Assembly: GCF_001625215.2 (NCBI RefSeq)
Contig: NC_030386.2
Span: 37,513,296-37,577,295 of the forward strand
Direction of reading: 5' to 3'
DNA: 64,000 bases
Source: Daucus carota subsp. sativus
Lineage: Eukaryota > Streptophyta > Magnoliopsida > Apiales > Apiaceae
Position 1 is the first letter of the stretch, and every line of letters begins with the position of its first letter. The position numbers and the translations under genes are program-made. Below, one piece after another: positions 23,788-36,170 of the stretch. The notes under the pieces are model-generated. The model was not told where the DNA came from. It worked only from the letters and a program-made list of their open reading frames with translations, and searched no databases.

Positions 23788-24266
23788 TAATCATAGGGTC
23801 ATATCTATATATAGAAAAACTTGGATTATTTTGATTGTTATTTAGGGTTTAAAATTGTTACAAGTTGTTGAATTATATGAAGAATAAATTATAATCTTTG
23901 TTATGTGTTGTCTGTTCCCTAAAAAAAATGAAATGCTTCTGCATACCTGTATTTTACGACTCTAAACAATTCATCGTCGTCATCTCCTCCTCTTTTTGAC
24001 GAAAATTACTCTTGAGTGATACTATAATATCCCAAAAAATCGAAGAAGGGAGATGCTCGAATTTTTTCATCAAAAAATTTTAGCATCTAATTGATAAATA
24101 TGAAATCTTTTATAATTCTGATAATAAGATCTGAACAAAGCAATAAATCAAGAAACACGTTAACATTCTGGTTGTTCCAGAACCGCGTATATGTATAGCA
24201 ATCGACTAACCAAGAGATCGAGGCCAATGCCAATTATAATCGGAGGAGAACAATAATAAAAAAAAG

Positions 24267-24446
24267 ATGTCGATAATAAGCCGCAACTTTTGTTTCATGG
24301 CGGGAACGATATTTGGTGTTTACGTCGCTCAAAATTACAACGTCCCTAACATATACAAGCTTGGCAACACCGCCATTTTTATGGCCAAAATCACCGAAGA
24401 ACAGTACCGCAAGCCCAAGAAAAACATCGATGACGACGTCGTTTAG
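24267..24446 (+). CDS. STMP1/DUF4535-like microprotein, 59 residues
   Basis: Single-exon frame MSIISRNFCFMAGTIFGVYV followed by AQNYNVPNIYKLGNTAIFMA and a Lys/Asp tail (EEQYRKPKKNIDDDVV). The pattern G-x3-G-x-Y-x-AQNY-x-(V/I)PN is the signature of short transmembrane mitochondrial protein 1 (DUF4535), a tiny inner-membrane protein of animals with plant homologues. One hydrophobic segment covers about residues 8-22 and ends in the AQNY motif. The ATG is preceded by A-rich sequence and the stop is TAG. Codon use is GC-richer than its surroundings (GACGACGTCGTT), in favour of a real gene. Short plant homologues start at a similar Met. Expression and intron-containing UTRs cannot be seen. Confidence 0.8.
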   Translation: MSIISRNFCFMAGTIFGVYVAQNYNVPNIYKLGNTAIFMAKITEEQYRKPKKNIDDDVV

Positions 24447-25255
24447 TCGGCCCATTCGAGTTTTATTCCCTCTTTTTCGTGGATTTGTGTGAGAAAAATT
24501 TAACTTATAAATTTATTATTTAAATAGCTTAATCTCATAGTTAGAAAATATTGAGGAATTTGTACAAGTATGTCTCGTTATTTAAATTCCAAACAATGTG
24601 TTGGAATTGATTTGAATATATTGTTGGGTTTAATGAGTTGTGCTGAATTGCTGATTGTGCAAGTTGGTCATGTTTATGTTGATGATCGTTCAAATTTTTG
24701 ATGAGTGCAGAGTATAAATTGCATTTTTTTGTAGTAATTATTTTATAAACACTTGGATATCAGGTCACTTTAACTATCAGTCTGGGAACTCCTTCCCAGC
24801 CCTCAACTATCAGTGAAAAAATTCTTGGGGCTCAGGCTCTGCACTTTGTGATCATAAGAACTGGATATTACTTGTTTCAACTTTTTGCCCAAAAAAATAA
24901 TTAAATTAAATAATTGAAGGTTACATCACTTGTATCCTGTAACAGGGCAATGGTAACTCGCACACCCTACTATATCCTTTTATTTTACAATCACTTTCAT
25001 GTCTAGTTCGTGTACAGTATCGACCCGTGCTCATCCCGAGATTTTGCTAAATTTTGACCTGAACATTAACAATGGCCATTCAGCAAAAAATTCCAGATTT
25101 AGCAACAAAAAAACATCAACAATGGCTGTAAGGGGGTACTATGTCTGAGTAGCTCAGATAGATGGAATCTGTGGCAGTGAGCCTGAAGTTTTGGTGAACC
25201 AGCATGAAAGTTTCAAATTTCTGGATATATAGCACAAGCACACATTAAATATTGA
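24447..25255. other. intergenic; 3' regions of the two flanking genes
   Basis: Holds the 3'UTR of the microprotein gene and, from about 25000, probable 3'UTR of the minus-strand transporter. No further gene seen. Confidence 0.5.
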
Positions 25256-26900
25256 TCACACTTCAGCTACTGCAGGAGATCTTGGTGACTGTGATCCATT
25301 CAACTCGTGTATCTTTGTACCAACCTCGGCCACGACAAGCTTGGTTAGAAATAAGCCAGAGACGAGAGCAGCAACCATTAGCATTGTGAAAACAGCAGTC
25401 CAGCTGTTGGTAGAGATGTAACCGGTTAACAATGGTCCAATTGCAGCGCCTATTGAGCCAGTTCCATCAATGATTGCTGTGACCGTTGCAAGTGCTCTCG
25501 TGTTTCCTTTCAGCGAACTATGTGTCCCTAAATCAGCTGACACAGCTGTTGTTATAAGAGCATATGGTCCATTGACAAACATGCCGGTGATCAACATGAG
25601 AATCACATTGACAGCCAAGGAAATGTGTCCATAGCTGCGGTAAAAGAATAAAGCTGGAATAGCACAGTACATAAAGCTTGCAGCTGTTATTGCTCTAGCA
25701 TCAAGGCGATCAGAAATGTGCCCAGCCAGGATTCCTCCAACTACACCTCCAACATCAAACATTGTAGACAGATTCCCAGCTGCTTCATTAGACAAGTACT
25801 TTCCGGCAATAGCTACATGTAAATATGCACACATTGTGAGAAGTCATGAACAAACCATTTAGGCATAATAACATAAGGGAAATAAAAATACCTGTATGGC
25901 TAATGTAGAAGGGCAGCCAGTATAGAAATGTATAAGCCACGAGTTTTGAGAAGAATAGACAGAAAGCAAATGGAGCGACCCCAGGGATCCTCCATGCTTC
26001 TAGGAACCCTATGGCTGATTTATCTTCTTCTTCACTTTCTGGTTTCAACAAAGGATGTGCTACTCCCTCCTCATCTTTAATAGGAGAGTGCAATACATCT
26101 TGATCCTTATCGAGGCCAACATCCCCAGGACTGACAGGCAACAATAGGAAAAGCATTAAACCAACGATAGCAATCATGAGACCTGGAATCACCATTGACC
26201 ATCCCCAGCCGTATTTCAACAAAGCTGAAGCAACTAATGATCCCGTGATGTTCCCAACGGATGTATGTGCATTCCAAATACCCATTATAAGTCCTCTCTT
26301 TCGTTTCCCAAACCAGTTCCCTACAACTGCTACTACTGAAGGCCATCCAGTTGACTGGAACAAACCGGCAAGCATTTGGACAACTAAGTAGTAGTAAAAC
26401 ATATGGATATTTGACCAATATCCAACCCCAAAAAGTGCTGTAAACAAACCAGTTCCCACCATTCCGATTGTCAGAAAATATCTAAGATTCGTTCTATCGC
26501 CCAGATGACCAGAAAAATACATTCCTGTTGAATAAACAAAAAGAAACGCCACATCAAGGTCACCAAGTAGTATTGGTCCATCCGATCCATTAAAAGGGGC
26601 CCATCCATTCCCAAGAATCCACGACTTTTTCTTGCTTTCAAAAGGTTTTTGTGCATAAGTACTTCCCCACGAGAAGCTCAAGAGATTTGCTTCCGGAGAC
26701 TGGGGGTCAAGGGCAGTTTTCACAATGCTAGTAGTTTTCCTGGTAGCATGGTAGCTCGCATATGCTAAAAAAGTGATAATTAGGACAATGGCTTGGTGGG
26801 TTTTGAATGACAACTTTGATTTCGTAGTGTATTCTATAAATTGAATCCCTAGTGGCTTGCTTTGTTTTTTCTCCTCAGTAGATTCAGAGATTGAACCCAT
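25256..26900 (-). CDS. G3Pp: glycerol-3-phosphate transporter, MFS family (two coding exons)
   Basis: Member of the plant G3P permease family (related to bacterial GlpT organophosphate:phosphate antiporters). Coding exons are 26900-25892 and 25812-25256 with a phase-1 junction (ACAG/GTATTT, ATGTAG/CTATTG), 521 residues, the usual length. [12 protein letters not shown] is chosen as start because family members begin MGS; an upstream in-frame Met at 26918 (MRTRPY) is less likely. Typical blocks: [18 protein letters not shown] (helix 1 region), [52 protein letters not shown], then an acidic central loop ([10 protein letters not shown]) and [12 protein letters not shown] in the second half. About 12 membrane spans are expected. 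The gene most likely answers to phosphate starvation, given the upstream sites at 27953 and 27997. Which of the family's paralogues it is cannot be fixed. Confidence 0.93.
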
Positions 26901-26967
26901 GTATGGTCTTGTTCTCAATAAAGGAACAATAGCGCACTAAAGGCCCAAGCTCCTTTCTGTCAGCAAG

Positions 26968-27671
26968 CTGCAACCATAGAAAATAAAAAAATGGCCTAAA
27001 TATTAGATGGTGAAGGTACTCGAAACTGAATACCATACTCTTTAATATCATAACTATATATGTCGAAAAATTATTTAATTTGCCCTGCACCAGTAGGGAA
27101 TGTGATCTATATTGAATGAAAATCTGAACTTAAATTCAATGATCAGGGTTAGTTTCATCGTTGCAACTGCCAATTATATCCGGGCGGGGATATCAATGAA
27201 ATCGACGAAATCAATGAAATTACCCAATCTTCTACTCTCTTAATTCAATCTTGAGTTTGAAGCATCTCAATAATCCTATTGCATATTGCAGCTCCAATAA
27301 CTTAAGAGAACCATCTAGCTCCAAATTTAAACTTAAAAGAACCATCTAATTACTTGAAATAACTATTCACATATGCACTCAAATGCAAACCAGCATTTAC
27401 CAGATAATTACACAAAATCAAACACTAACACTGAAGATGAACAGGCAAGTTTTTTAACCCAACTTCAAATAACTCAGAAAATTCTTTAGTGCAACCCATT
27501 TTTTCACAAACCCAAATCAAAGAATCACCTGATTAACAAACATCATTACAATAACATACTAATAATCAAACACGACTAAAGCATGGGAACATATATAGAC
27601 AGATATAGATATGAATGAGAACTTAACAAGAATGTTATATAAATAAAAATAAAAATAAAAAATTTGTTAAC
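26968..27671 (-). other. 5'UTR intron of the G3P transporter
   Basis: Minus-strand donor CCAAG/GTTAAC at 27671/27670 and acceptor GGTTGCAG at 26969/26968. This leaves a 67-nt leader segment before the ATG and a first exon reaching to about 27765, where a TTAAATA TATA-like box sits upstream (about 27795). No transcript evidence. Confidence 0.55.
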
Positions 27672-27952
27672 CTTGGAGAGAAGAGCTGAATGAGCTGAAA
27701 CGAAGTGATTGCTCGCGTGCAACTTGTGATCTTATTGTTTTCTGAGTCTTGAATTTTGTTTTATGAAGCTTGGATGTAACGTGTAGGTGTTTGTATTTAA
27801 GAAGGCCGGTGGTTTATTACATGATTTTTTATACCTAAAATAGCCCTGCCTTGTTCTTGATATTACCGTTGTTGGTTTGGTAATACTTGGATAGGGCAGG
27901 GGTATTTATGTAAGTTACTATCCTGCTACGTGATGAAATTGTTGCAGAGAAA

Positions 27953-28004
27953 GCATATTCTTATGCAGCATGGAATAATCCCTTACGTGTAGCGTCGTAT
28001 ATTC
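27953..28004. promoter_or_regulatory. two P1BS-type sites upstream of the G3P transporter
   Basis: GCATATTC at 27953-27960 and GTATATTC at 27997-28004 both fit GNATATNC, the binding site of PHR1-type phosphate-starvation regulators. They are 44 bp apart and about 190-235 bp upstream of the inferred start of transcription. G3Pp genes are known phosphate-starvation genes in Arabidopsis. By chance an 8-mer of this degeneracy is common in AT-rich DNA, so the spacing and position carry the weight. Confidence 0.5.
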
Positions 28005-29417
28005 TCCGAGCTAGCTCACTTACGGTTTTTTTCATGGCCCACTTGTCCTACGTGGCAAATGATAAGCCCAGAACTGAGCGAGGAGACGTCAACTGAATTG
28101 GACCAATAGATAAATGCCACGTGCCCTAGTTCCTTAACTGATTCCGCGCTTCATGTTTTTTTGATTTTTTTCTGCTTGGGTCCGGAGAAAAGAGACACCT
28201 GTGTTATGGGCTTTAATAGTCGGAGCATTTCTCGTCTACGAAGGTTCCTCTCTTGTTCTTATTCACATTTCATTTTCAGTCTCGAGCTTCCACATACTCT
28301 TCATCTTTTTCGGCAATACTGTATCGTACTTGGGTCCGGTCTCCGGATATAAATATGTTAGTAGCATATATTTGATGAAAAAAATGAGTCGTAGTATCAA
28401 TGAAAAATTGTTTCATCCTAATATTTTGACGTTCAGCATCTATCATCATACTATTATCAAAAATCCTACATATGTGTTGAGCATTGAGATAATATAATAT
28501 TATTCCATTAAGCATTATTACGAGTCAAACTGTCTGTGTGCTAATTTAGTCAGAATCGTAATTATATTCAGATATCAAGATGTTTAAACTACTGTGTAAC
28601 TGATCCAGTCGAACTTGAGCTATGTAAAAAGAAAACTGTATAGAATTGGGTGAGACGTGGAAAAGAAATTGATTTGTGAGTTGTGGTAATGTATACAGTC
28701 GACATAACTTTTTTGTCTGCTTCTCGCGGAGCTTTCCCAGAAATTTCTGGCATAGACAATAAGCTTTCAAAAGATAATAATACTACTGCCTTTATTGATT
28801 TGGTTTATCCATTGAAGGGAAAAGACGTTGACAATCACACTCAGTACAGTGGTATAGCATGTTCATACAGAATGTACTTGTTTGTTTTCAAGTTCAATTT
28901 ATACATATTTGAAAAAAAAAAACAAACAAACTGTTAATAAGAGCTACCAAACTCAATATGTATTACAGAGAGTATAAGCTGTTGAGTAAAAAAAAAATAA
29001 AAAAAATTCTATTTTTAAATATAGATAATAAATATAATAATGCATTAAATTACTAGATAATCTGAAGAGAGTTCTATGCAATTTTTTGACAAAAGCAACT
29101 TAAGTTAGAAGTTTATGGTTATTCAAGTTTAGGCGAATAGTCCTGACAAAAAAATAAAAAAGTTTAGGCAATTAGCACTGACATGATTCCAACAATCAAG
29201 CTAAAATGAAAGCTTTGTGAAGACTCATCTAACACACAACAGTTCACAGCAAACACTTAAAATGTTAATTGACATGCTCAACAAACTAACTTTCCAACTA
29301 TTACATGATTTTCAAACCCCAAAAGTCCTACCCCAAATATAAATGTTTACCTAAATTATCTTCTTTCCCATCTTGTAAACTTTGCAACAGACATAATTAC
29401 GAGAAGTCCTGAAAAAG
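28005..29417. other. intergenic, no gene seen
   Basis: Short frames (28161-28497, 28546-28937) show no family features. A G-box core CCACGTG lies near 28118. From about 29300 the sequence is probably 3'UTR of the VAP27 gene. Confidence 0.45.
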
Positions 29418-32400
29418 TTATGAACTAATATAACACCCTAGTAGAATGCCAAGTAAAGCGATGAGAACGACATAGTAGATAGACAGTCCGCCGCTGCCAT
29501 TGTTTCTTCTTGGGCCTCTCTTCAGAAGTTTCTGCATCAGAAGAGTGCAATATTTCAGAGACTAAGCAAACATAACCATGAAGAATAACAAAGAGGATAT
29601 GTCTAATACAGAGCACTTTTTAGATTTCCAGAGCAGCTTCTATGACCACCAAGAACAAAATTGCTATAGGATTACAAAACTTCCTCTAGACTAAACAAGG
29701 CAGCATTAGTACAATTTGTGCAGTATTGATATTGGGTGAATGTCTAAAAGAACAAGTCACTAAATCCTATTCAATTCGTAAGGTTCTTAGTCCTTACAAG
29801 ACTAGGATAGAAGAATTGCGAGGGAGGGGCCAAAAAATATAAGAAAGGATATTTACGCATAAATTTATTCTGAGAGAAAAACGGGGCATAACCGCATAAG
29901 CTTATCTCTCAAGAACCATGTGAAAGCTTTCCATCTAATTATATAATTTATATTTGCCAGCAACAAGTCCAGAAGACTTTTGGAATGAAACTTTTCAGCA
30001 TGTTGCATGTTTTATCAATCACTCGGAAGAACAAAGTCACAGTACCAAACATACAACAAAAAGAATAATTGTAAGGAAATTTTTTTCCTCACCAGTTCTT
30101 GTTGAAGCCTGTTATTTTCTTGGATAATCGACTGCTTCTCCTTAGTAAGTGCTGATATAAGCTCATTAGCCTGAAACAAGGCAAAATATCAAATCACTTA
30201 AAACGCCAGGAGACAAAACTTATCAAATTAAATTGAAGGTTGTAGTATAAAAAGGTCGAAAGAGAAGTAAGATTTACTAAGAAACAATACCGGCACATGG
30301 CATGGTGAAAGAATATTACTGTATAAATTTAGGCACATGCAGTTGCACATTATATGCCCAACAAAAATACAATAAACAACTTGAAAAAGAAGAAGCTACA
30401 TATAAGATTTTAGATAGCCACATTAGCAAATTTGTGCATAATATGGCATGCATGTTTTATTAGAATATCAAACTAACAAAAGTTTAGTCTCAAATTGAGT
30501 ATACAATAATAAGCATTTACAGCAGCAGAGGCAAGCTTTCTTAGTCGAGGACTGAAGGTTCATATCGGTCAACTTATAATCTAAAACTTCGAAGATTAGA
30601 AAGACTAAATTGATATGTCCCACAAGTAAAAAAAAAAAATTAAAAAAAAACTAAGTTCACTTCACCCTAATTTTACACATTTAAATGAAGAAAAGTAAAT
30701 AGATTTATGATATTTTAAATTTCTACATTTGAACATGAAGAATATAAACAAGGCAATGAAATATTTTCATTAATGAGACTAAAAATATTACTTTGTTAAT
30801 AATTAAAGGTGAATAACCTATGACAAAAAAAAAGGTGAATAACCATATGCACCCTTTTTCAATGAAAATGATGTTGGCTAGTTCACCGATTGGTGAGTAG
30901 CCTAATCCAAACTTGATATAAAAATAATTTATAATGGCTCTTGGAAGCGAAGGCTGGCCACAATGAGATTGGCTGGTTGGTGGCGGGGGCGTCTAGTGAG
31001 ACTATTTTAATGGTGCGCCCTGTTTCAGAAGTGGCAGAAAAATATGATCTTAAATCTTTCGTAGAGCCTCAAGAATGATAAATATAATCAGCCAATGTTA
31101 AGGTAATAATGAAATGTTCGTATCATGCAATTCAACTAGGAAGTCAGAACTAATACGAAAAAATCTATCACTTTGGGACATCTTAGTTAAAAGAATCGTC
31201 ATCCTCCCCATAGTATCATCAATGATTTTTAGCGGCAGTATGCTGAGAAACACGTATCAAACAACTATACGAGATACTCTAAAGTAATCAACATTAGCAC
31301 AAGTTAAGAAACTAATATCACACATTACACTTTCCAATTCAGGACAAAAATACATGTTTGACAGATATACCACAGAAAAGTACCTTGGCAGAGGTAATTT
31401 GGTGCTCAGAAGAACCTCTTGAAACCTGTGTCAATAAGTAAAAAATTATATTTCTGAAACCATAGGAACATCAAGAATGGTCAGGAAAAAGAGACAAGTG
31501 TTTTTTTTACTGAATATTAGTACAAGAACTCACAGCAGTAGTGTTTTCAGATGTCTCCTCCTCGGACTCTTCTCGCACAGGCGAAGGTGGTCTAGGGGGG
31601 CTGACATAAGCAACTTTTAATTTGCACTCCTCAACATGATTTCCCGCCTCTTTATTAAACTTATGTACAGAGATTAGCAAAAGAGAAATACAAAGTTACA
31701 AAAAGCACTTTGCAACTCTGAACAGTAACAATGAAAGTATAAGTGATCTAGACAAGAATCTCCAAACTCTAATAATTCTCACCATTTCTGGGGTAATATC
31801 TTTTAATGTGGCACCAACGGGCGCTGCTACGCTTTGAACAAGAAATTTGTCATTGCATTGCATATCCGAGGGCACTTCTTTCTGAGCTTGCATTGTAACT
31901 GGACCAATACATAGAATAGTTACATCTAATCTTAAAAAAGGCATCTACATATAGCTCTTCTAAGACAGTGAAACAATGAGAATACCTGTTACATTGCTTT
32001 GTGAACGAGGTAACACAATACCATTGTTAGGCCGAACAGAGTACTTCTTCGGGTTAGTAGTCTTTACCTGTTAAAGACAAAAAATTTATGTTGTTCCTAT
32101 CAAACTCCTGAATACACAGATGAGAAGAAAATTGATGAATATGATATTATCCATTTTCCAGAGTTTTCTCTTGATGAGAATTTTATTTTTCCATTTTCGA
32201 TAAGCTACGTTGCAAAAGATATCAAACGCTATGAATGAGAAACTCCCTTACTTAAAATATATCCTACTACTTGCACTCTAGAAAGCATGAGCAGGGTTGC
32301 GTAGTGCGAGAATACAGAAATTTAAAATTTAAAGTTATGGGAATTCGGGGTGTGGGGGGATTCAACATATATTAATATATTAAATATAAATGTAGCATAT

Positions 32401-34565
32401 ATATTTCAAGAGTTTCATTTAAATTATACTAAATAGTCAACCAAATAAGTTCATTATCATTAATAATGTGTCATTTTTACTTGGCAACACAACTAATGCA
32501 TTTCAACGAACATAATCGATTAAGTTTTGAAGTATCTTCATTATTTTCTCTCACTTGTGGGTGGGGGAAGAATCCCCGTGTACCCAAGAATCCCGAGTCG
32601 GCGGCTGGGCAGAGGTAAGTGAAGGGAGGTAAAGAATCCCTGCTTTTGAGCTTGCACTTAAAGGTTAAGCCAGTAAAAACAGAGTATAAAAATAGCTTAA
32701 TTTATTGACTGATCACAACATTTCCTTTCATTGCTCTTTCAAAAGTTTTGTTCGTCCACATAGTCAATGATGACATACGAAACTGGATGGATTAAAAAAG
32801 TACACTCGAAAAAGAACCATTACCCCATTCTTCTTACAATTTAGATGATGCTTCAACTAAACCACGAGACCTTTTCAATAAATGTTAAACATTATCTTTT
32901 CCACTAAATTAAACGACCAAATTCATCCTAACAACAAAAAATGAGCATATTCATAGGGAGGAAGTTCGACTCTGATACAAAGCAAACTAAGCAACAGCTT
33001 AGGACCTCAGAAATTTTGTGGCGCCAAAATATTTCATACCGCTATAAATATAAAAATTAAATTAAATATTTCAATACTTTTGTGTTTGAAAAAAAAAAAA
33101 CTAAAGTAATGTCTTCTTACTTAAATATTAAATTTAATATTTTTAATCTAAAGAAAGAAAAAGTAGTAAGGAAAAGTAAAAGTAATGACTTTTTACTTAA
33201 ATATTCAATTTGAATTATTGAAATTTCATCCATTCTACTATAAGTCATTTGCTAGACTAATAACCATACATGCATTTTCTTCAATTATTATCTTATTACC
33301 ATCTTACAATTTTATATTATTATAATTATTTTACATTCTGTCATGTCTCGATAAAATAATTACTTTGTTATTTAAGAATATTTTTTTTTTTTTTTATCAT
33401 GTCTCATTGAAGTAATTATTTGATATAAAATTTGTTTAGTTTTGTTTATAAGGAAATAAAAGCATTGTCCAAAATAAGGCATGAATATATTAAGTTATTC
33501 TTTTATATTAGAGGGCCTATTGTTGAAATTTGAATTAGGTCCACAAATTAAGTTAAGATGGCTTGGAAGGTAGGATTTAAAACAGATTGTACATGTGAGA
33601 AGCCATGTTGAAATTCGTATGAAACACTTTATAAAATTCAAACCACAATCCGCTCAAGGGAAAAAAAAATCCACTCAAGAAAAAAAATAATGTTCCTTAC
33701 ACATGGGGGGTGGGGGATAACAAATAGATAAATGCTTATTTAGGGGGGGCACATACGAATGTGTTTCCATTTCTTATCAGGTCAAATGCCATGCCACATT
33801 TTTAAGGTATAAAATTCGATAACATCAAAATGAAGATAGAAATATATTGTTACGTCTACTAGTGACCTAGATATGCAATATGTAATTCGGGTCTGTTTTT
33901 TAGGCTTCCACAATAGCTGAAAAACAACTTTTTCCAAAAATATGGGGACATGCTTTTAGAAAAAACAGCTTTTCAGCCAAAATTGTTTCGGGAAGCTGCT
34001 TTTAGATTTACCAAACAATTTCACTTTTCACCTGCTTTTAAAGCTGTCAGACAGTGATACCAAACATAACCTTAGTTACAATCCACAAAAACTACACCTA
34101 ATCAAAAAAAGTTCCAAATTGACTTCAAAAGCAAGTCAAGCGAAGGGGATGTAATAACCAGAGACAAGAATCCAATAAAAATTATTAATGCAAACAACAG
34201 ATAATTACGAAGACAACACATACAAATCAAATCATAACACGCATACACATACAAATCAAATCAAAACACGCATAATTAATCACCTTAAACGCAACATGCT
34301 TATCGCTCTTATTCGACAACTGAAATGAGCAACAGATCTGCTTCTTCAGCTCAACTATTAATCAATCAAACAAACAAACACATAAACAAAACCAATCAGT
34401 AACTAACCAACAATCAAAAAAAACCTAGGTTAAATTAAATTCAACATTTACTAAAAAAAGATGATTAGTTAGTTAATTACGTGGAAATTTGAGCTCGAGA
34501 GGGTCGATGGAGATGAGCCCCTCGGGATGCGCAGATTGGAACAGCGTGCTGGTAGTTGAATCCAT
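29418..34565 (-). CDS. VAP27: VAP27-type vesicle-associated membrane protein (eight exons)
   Basis: Tail-anchored ER protein whose MSP domain binds FFAT-type peptides and builds ER-plasma membrane contact sites. Exons: 34565-34481, 34354-34284, 32067-31986, 31898-31783, 31659-31534, 31425-31384, 30170-30093, 29531-29418. They join in phase to 237 residues. The MSP domain starts with LISIDPLELKFP and LELKKQICCSFQLSNKSDKH, then the family core VKTTNPKKYSVRPNNGIVLP (residues 53-72), VTMQAQKEVPSDMQC, DKFLVQS and a PPRPPSPVREESEEE linker. Exon 7 encodes a short coiled coil (TKEKQSIIQENNRLQQEL). Exon 8 gives a basic RGPRR stretch, then the membrane anchor LSIYYVVLIALLGILLGCYI (about 216-235) and SS. 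The length agrees with plant VAP27 proteins of about 240-260 residues. Intron 2 (32068-34283) is 2.2 kb and holds unclassified repeat-like DNA. Confidence 0.92.
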
Positions 34566-34633
34566 GAGAGAAGTAAAGAGCCGTTAGGTGGGAGATGATA
34601 TCGGAGAAGTATATAGATACAGGGGTTGTGTAA

Positions 34634-34641
34634 GTATTTAA
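34634..34641 (-). promoter_or_regulatory. possible TATA-like box of VAP27
   Basis: TTTAAATA on the minus strand, about 70 bp upstream of the ATG. Weak consensus; no other promoter element recognised. Confidence 0.3.
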
Positions 34642-35443
34642 AGCGAAGCGAGAGAAGAAACCGAAGAGAATATGGTTTTCAACTTTGTTTCTGGCTGTTC
34701 GATCCGAAACAATGCAGATTCGGGTCTACTGCCGGTCAGGATTTTAATCGTAGAATATTTGAAAAGTTTATTAATAAATTATTTTGGGATTTTCTTGCAC
34801 TAGCAACTATTTTTTGTTGAGTTGAAAGACTTTTATTGATCAAAACCTCGTTAATAATCATGTACCCTGTAACTGTAAAAAAAACATGTCCAGTAAAAGT
34901 CCTGTAACTCAATAAAAAGTGTATGCTCATAGGCACACTAGAAAGACTCAATTATTTCAAGTAATAATATGTGAGGAACGAATACAAAAACTTTTACATA
35001 ATCCAAAACAGATTATACCTTCTTATTGCATGTTTATGATTCATTTTCTTAAATCAAAACAAATTATGCTTGTCAATTTTAATCTTGAACCATGATTTAG
35101 AAAAATATTTAAATCACATTATAATAATTTTAATATAAAATACATTTATAAATATATTCTAATAGAAGTTGGCCTCACACATTCAACTCAAAATTTCATT
35201 AAAATTTGATAGAAAGAATTTAATACTTTGGCCTGGTACATATGAGAAAAGGAATGACTTGATTACAATAGTTTATTTGAAGCCATTAATGACTGTGATG
35301 GTGTATTTACAATAGTTCTAACTTACAAACAAATCATAGTTTCAAATTTTATTTTATTGAAAATTTTGATTTATTATTTATAAATTAAATTTTTTCGCAC
35401 CTTTTTAAAATATATTTAAAAATTTTATAAATAATTAAAAAAC

Positions 35444-35472
35444 TCCCGTGCGTTGCACGGGCTATAAGCTGG
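35444..35472 (+). mobile_element. 3' terminus of another Helitron
   Basis: Hairpin CCCGTGC-GTT-GCACGGG (35445-35461), then CTATAAG and CTGG (35469-35472) followed by T. This fits the Helitron 3' rule (hairpin, then CTRR, T flank). The 5' end was not located, so the size is unknown. Confidence 0.6.
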
Positions 35473-35558
35473 TACTTAATAATGATATTAACAAGAAAAA
35501 TGTTGCAATATTGTTAGAATTGTGTAATAGTTAAATTTTATATTATAAAAATTTAAAG

Positions 35559-35560
<2 letters not shown>

Positions 35561-35642
<82 letters not shown>
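35561..35642. repeat. TA microsatellite
   Basis: About 40 TA units with one AA interruption near 35587. Confidence 0.95.
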
Positions 35643-35645
<3 letters not shown>

Positions 35646-36170
35646 TTAATACATGATATCATTAGCTTTTCAATTAATATCATGGACATATAATTTATTA
35701 TTTTAGTTATATCATTTGACAAATATGGATAATAAAAATATATATAAATAAGTCATTTTGAATGAAAATTTTGAACCTTATTTATTAATTTCCTCACGGG
35801 CTTTTCAATTACATTTTAATTTTATTATTTCAACTTTGAACTTCATAAAAGATAATTATAATTATTTAGTTATGTAACAAAAAAGTTTCAGAATAATATC
35901 AACAATTTTTTTGGGCATTCTTTAAAATGATATATTTTAAAAATTATTATCTAATCCAATTTATATTATTTTATTTGAGTGTAACTTAAATATTAAAAAT
36001 TGTTCGGAGAAAATAGTAAAACGATAATATATTTCAAATCGTGTTTTCAACCGAAAACATAACTTGAAATCGAGCTTAAAATATAATTTTAAGTCATATT
36101 TATCTCACAAAATCAAAAACGTTATTAAAGTTATTTTTCAAAAAACAGACTAAGTCTTATTTATCTCTAA

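Larger units (their letters stand above)
34642..36170. other. intergenic repeat-rich DNA between VAP27 and COG7
   Basis: Holds a Helitron 3' terminus (35444-35472), a long TA microsatellite and AT-rich filler. Divergent promoters of VAP27 (minus) and COG7 (plus) must lie at its two ends. No gene seen. Confidence 0.5.

Noticed and set aside
28161..28937. Several frames of 60-98 residues on both strands
   Set aside because: No family features, codon use like intergenic DNA, low-complexity ends.
33890..34080. Possible MITE in VAP27 intron 2 (AGCTTTT/AAAAGCT motifs)
   Set aside because: Short inverted motifs recur but no terminal repeats with flanking duplication could be fixed.
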